Assembly (NCBI GenBank): GCA_014879565.1
Contig: JACSRW010000029.1
Location: 1 to 64,000, forward strand
DNA: 64,000 bases
Direction: 5' to 3'
From: Chitinophagaceae bacterium
Lineage (GTDB): Bacteria; Bacteroidota; Bacteroidia; Chitinophagales; Chitinophagaceae
How positions within the stretch are numbered: position 1 is the first letter of the stretch; each line of letters opens with the position of its first letter. The notes beneath the pieces were generated by a model. The model was not told where the DNA came from. It was given only the letters and a program-made list of their open reading frames with translations, and did no database searches. This document shows positions 62,301 to 64,000 of this stretch, piece by piece. A program made the translations under genes and the position numbers.

Positions 62301-62444
62301 TCAGCGGAAATAGCGTATATCATTATCCTCGCGGTACTTGCGCTGCTGCTTTTCCTGCAGGCGGTTCTCCCGGTATATACGGAGACACCAGATGATTGCT
62401 ACCAGGCAAAGCAGCATAATTGTCACGGGCAGTATATAGACCAT
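62301..62444 (-). CDS. Small single-span membrane protein, 47 residues
   Basis: An open frame with ATG at 62444 and TGA at 62301-62303 encodes one hydrophobic helix at the N-terminus (MVYILPVTIMLLCLVAIIW) followed by a highly charged tail rich in Arg, Glu, Gln and Lys (YRENRLQEKQQRKYREDND). The charged tail after the helix gives a plausible N-out, C-in topology. It ends 2 bases past the alaS stop on the opposite strand. Its near promoter match (AAAATTTG) is weak. The family is unknown. Confidence 0.55.
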   Translation of the reverse strand: MVYILPVTIMLLCLVAIIWCLRIYRENRLQEKQQRKYREDNDIRYFR

Positions 62445-62528
62445 ACGGATAAGGTTTGACCTGCAAATTTTCCTGCTTTTTCGTTAACCCCCAATACTAC
62501 TTTCGGGTTAGTAAAACTACTTTTTGTC

Positions 62529-63035
62529 ATGCCGGTAATAATTAAAACCAACCGTCTGTTGCTACGGACTTTTGAACCCGGGGAAGGAGCCCTTATTTAC
62601 CGGCTTAATGAAGATCCGGAAGTGACCCGCTATACCGGTGACCCGGTACGGGATATCGTACACGGGGAGGAGGTTTTGCAGCAGGTGATTCTGCCCCAGT
62701 ATATCCGCTATGGGTATGGAAGATGGGCCGTTGAGCTTACGGAAACGAATGAATTTATCGGCTGGTGCGGTCTCAAATACCGTCCGGAACGAAAGGAAAC
62801 CGACCTGGGATACCGCTTTTTTCAGACAGCCTGGGGCAGGGGGTATGCAACAGAAGCAGCACAGGCATCGGTCCGTTTTGGACTGGAAGTGGCAGGTTTG
62901 CAGCGGATTGTGGGCAGGGCCATGCCCGGTAACCGGGCTTCCGTCCGGGTTTTGGAGAAGTGCGGCATGTGTTATATCGGGGAGGAAATCGTGGATGAGC
63001 ATCCGGCGCTTACTTATGAAATCTGTGCGAAGTAA
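62529..63035 (+). CDS. GNAT-family N-acetyltransferase (RimJ/RimL type)
   Basis: A 168-residue acetyltransferase with an N-terminal RLLLRTFEPGEG start typical of RimJ/RimL relatives. The acetyl-CoA loop is in FFQTAWGRGYATEAAQ, followed by GLQRIVGRAMPGNRASVRVLEKCG. It may acetylate a protein N-terminus, an aminoglycoside-like amine or a metabolite; no specific substrate can be read. It has near promoter matches upstream (TACTTTCG). Confidence 0.87.
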   Translation: MPVIIKTNRLLLRTFEPGEGALIYRLNEDPEVTRYTGDPVRDIVHGEEVLQQVILPQYIRYGYGRWAVELTETNEFIGWCGLKYRPERKETDLGYRFFQTAWGRGYATEAAQASVRFGLEVAGLQRIVGRAMPGNRASVRVLEKCGMCYIGEEIVDEHPALTYEICAK

Positions 63036-63081
63036 ACCCTTTTAACATTTCCGAAACATTTCGTATTTCCGGAAATTGCTT

Positions 63082-63089
63082 TATATTTG
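63082..63089 (+). promoter_or_regulatory. -7 promoter element before PDZ protein gene
   Basis: TATATTTG is an exact match, 41 bases before the ATG at 63131. Confidence 0.55.
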
Positions 63090-63130
63090 ATCTACGAAAC
63101 TCAACGTACTTAAATCATAAAACAAATTTT

Positions 63131-64000
63131 ATGCGTATCAATGCTCTGAAGACATGGCTCCTGCTCGGACTGATGGCACCGCTTGGCCTGCTGGCCCAGA
63201 AGGAGGTAACGGAAAAACCGAAGGAAAAAAAGGATGTGCAGCAGATTATCATTACCCGTAAAGGCGGTAAGACAGACAAGATTGTCGTGGAGATCAATAA
63301 TGATAAAGTGACCATCAACGGCAAACCCCTTGAAGAGTTCAAAGAAGAGGACATTAAGGTAAAACTGAACAATCTGAAAGATGTGGAGGCCCTGACTTTC
63401 AGCAGTCCCGGCAGAGGTGCCTGGACTTTTTCGGGTTCGGATAATAACCGCGCCATGCTGGGTGTCGGAACCGAAAAAGATGAAAAGGGCGCCCGGATAA
63501 TGAGTGTAACAGATGAAACCGCCGCTGAAAAAATCGGGTTGAAGGAAGGGGATATCATTACGAAAATGGGAGATACTAAGATCGAAACACCGGATGATCT
63601 TACGGCCTTCATCGGAAAGCACAAACCCGGTGATAAAGTAAGTGTGACCTGGCTTCGGGATGGGAAGGAGCAAAAAGCAACGGCCGAACTGGGAAAATGG
63701 AGATGGAACGGGATGAATTTGTCCGGTACCGGACCTATGGAATTCCGTATGGATGATTTTAACCGGGATTTCAAAGTTATGATCCCGAAAATGCAGGAAC
63801 TCCAAAAATTACGTGAGTTCAGCGGACCGGGGCAGTCCTGGAGCTGGTCGGGCAATAGCCCCAAACTGGGTTTGTCTGTGCAGGATACCGATGAAGGCAA
63901 GGGTGTAAAAGTGATTGAGGTGGAGGAGGAAAGCAATGCGGCCAAAGCGGGTATAAAAACAGGGGATATTATCACCGATGTGGAAGGCAAGGCCGTTAAC
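63131..64000 (+). CDS. Exported PDZ-domain protein, 3' end cut off by window
   Basis: The frame is open to the window end; 290 residues are visible. A signal peptide ends near LGLLAQ. A beta-rich region (about 35-100) precedes a first PDZ domain (about 110-190: NNRAMLGVGTEKDEKGARIM, GLKEGDIITKMGDTKIETPD, HKPGDKVSVTWLRDGKE). A second PDZ begins at about 240 (PKLGLSVQDT, NAAKAGIKTGDIITDVEGK). No protease domain is visible. It would be a periplasmic scaffold or client-binding protein, possibly HtrA-like in its partners, but no catalytic motif is seen in this part. Confidence 0.85.
   Translation, partial: MRINALKTWLLLGLMAPLGLLAQKEVTEKPKEKKDVQQIIITRKGGKTDKIVVEINNDKVTINGKPLEEFKEEDIKVKLNNLKDVEALTFSSPGRGAWTFSGSDNNRAMLGVGTEKDEKGARIMSVTDETAAEKIGLKEGDIITKMGDTKIETPDDLTAFIGKHKPGDKVSVTWLRDGKEQKATAELGKWRWNGMNLSGTGPMEFRMDDFNRDFKVMIPKMQELQKLREFSGPGQSWSWSGNSPKLGLSVQDTDEGKGVKVIEVEEESNAAKAGIKTGDIITDVEGKAVN

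Overview
The window looks like a chromosomal segment of a Bacteroidota bacterium, most likely in or near the Chitinophagaceae. The evidence is gene content (FtsH/LUD/LpxH block, S46 dipeptidyl-peptidase, fasciclin lipoprotein, TlpA-like protein, DUF2490, PaaZ, short adenylate kinase, LytS/LytTR pair) and the Bacteroidota -7 promoter element TAnnTTTG. I could read a perfect copy of that element in front of 17 genes. Start codons usually follow it by only 5-20 bases and show no clear Shine-Dalgarno sequence. No tRNA, rRNA, insertion sequence, prophage or CRISPR array was seen. No gene-free stretch exceeds 300 bases.

Layout. 1-12.1 kb: 3' part of a PAS histidine kinase, a long PurF-type amidotransferase, SixA, an EamA transporter, a glycosyltransferase, two tiny genes, an aminotransferase, MsrB, Adk, a tandem pair of rhomboids (one apparently dead) and RlmD. 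12.2-19.0 kb: envelope and housekeeping genes (TlpA-like thioredoxin, parvulin PPIase, MetF, LptB, adenosine deaminase). 19.1-29.6 kb: DUF2490 protein, GH3 acyl-amido synthetase, FabG, AlkA-like glycosylase, enoyl-CoA hydratase, PaaZ, two small exported helical proteins, DUF1569 and a membrane-anchored EEP hydrolase. 29.8-36.9 kb: CysS, fasciclin lipoprotein, then a tight run of LytS, LytTR regulator, serine hydrolase and a second DNA glycosylase, then a DUF1080 protein. 37.0-45.8 kb, minus strand: an RHS-type protein in an overlapping operon with a secreted caspase-TPR protein, then GNAT, SGNH hydrolase, hemerythrin, dipeptide epimerase and an exported barrel-like protein. 46.0-64 kb: S46 peptidase, GH18 chitinase, BirA, RsfS, FtsH, LUD, GGCT, LpxH-like and a propeller-like protein, MscS channel, thioredoxin-like protein, MerR regulator, M23 peptidase, AlaRS, a 47-residue membrane protein, GNAT, and the start of a PDZ protein.

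The most unusual signal is not a gene. About a dozen intergenic gaps between 15.6 and 49.8 kb hold short tandem arrays with a strict 7- or 8-base period. They begin at, or overlap, the stop codon of the neighbouring gene. On the sense strand of that gene they are G-rich (GGGAGTC-, TGAGTGG- or GGGTTGA-type), and on the far side of the gap they are C-rich. In lptB, cysS, paaZ and birA the array supplies the stop codon itself and some C-terminal residues. At least four gaps also share a related core sequence of about 60-130 bases. They resemble, in concept only, the cyanobacterial short tandemly repeated repetitive (STRR) sequences.

Other points to check: an AT-rich patch of about 270 bases inside alaS carrying an unusual insertion, a rhomboid that has lost its catalytic Ser and His beside an intact one, and the caspase-TPR/RHS pair as a candidate uncharacterised system.
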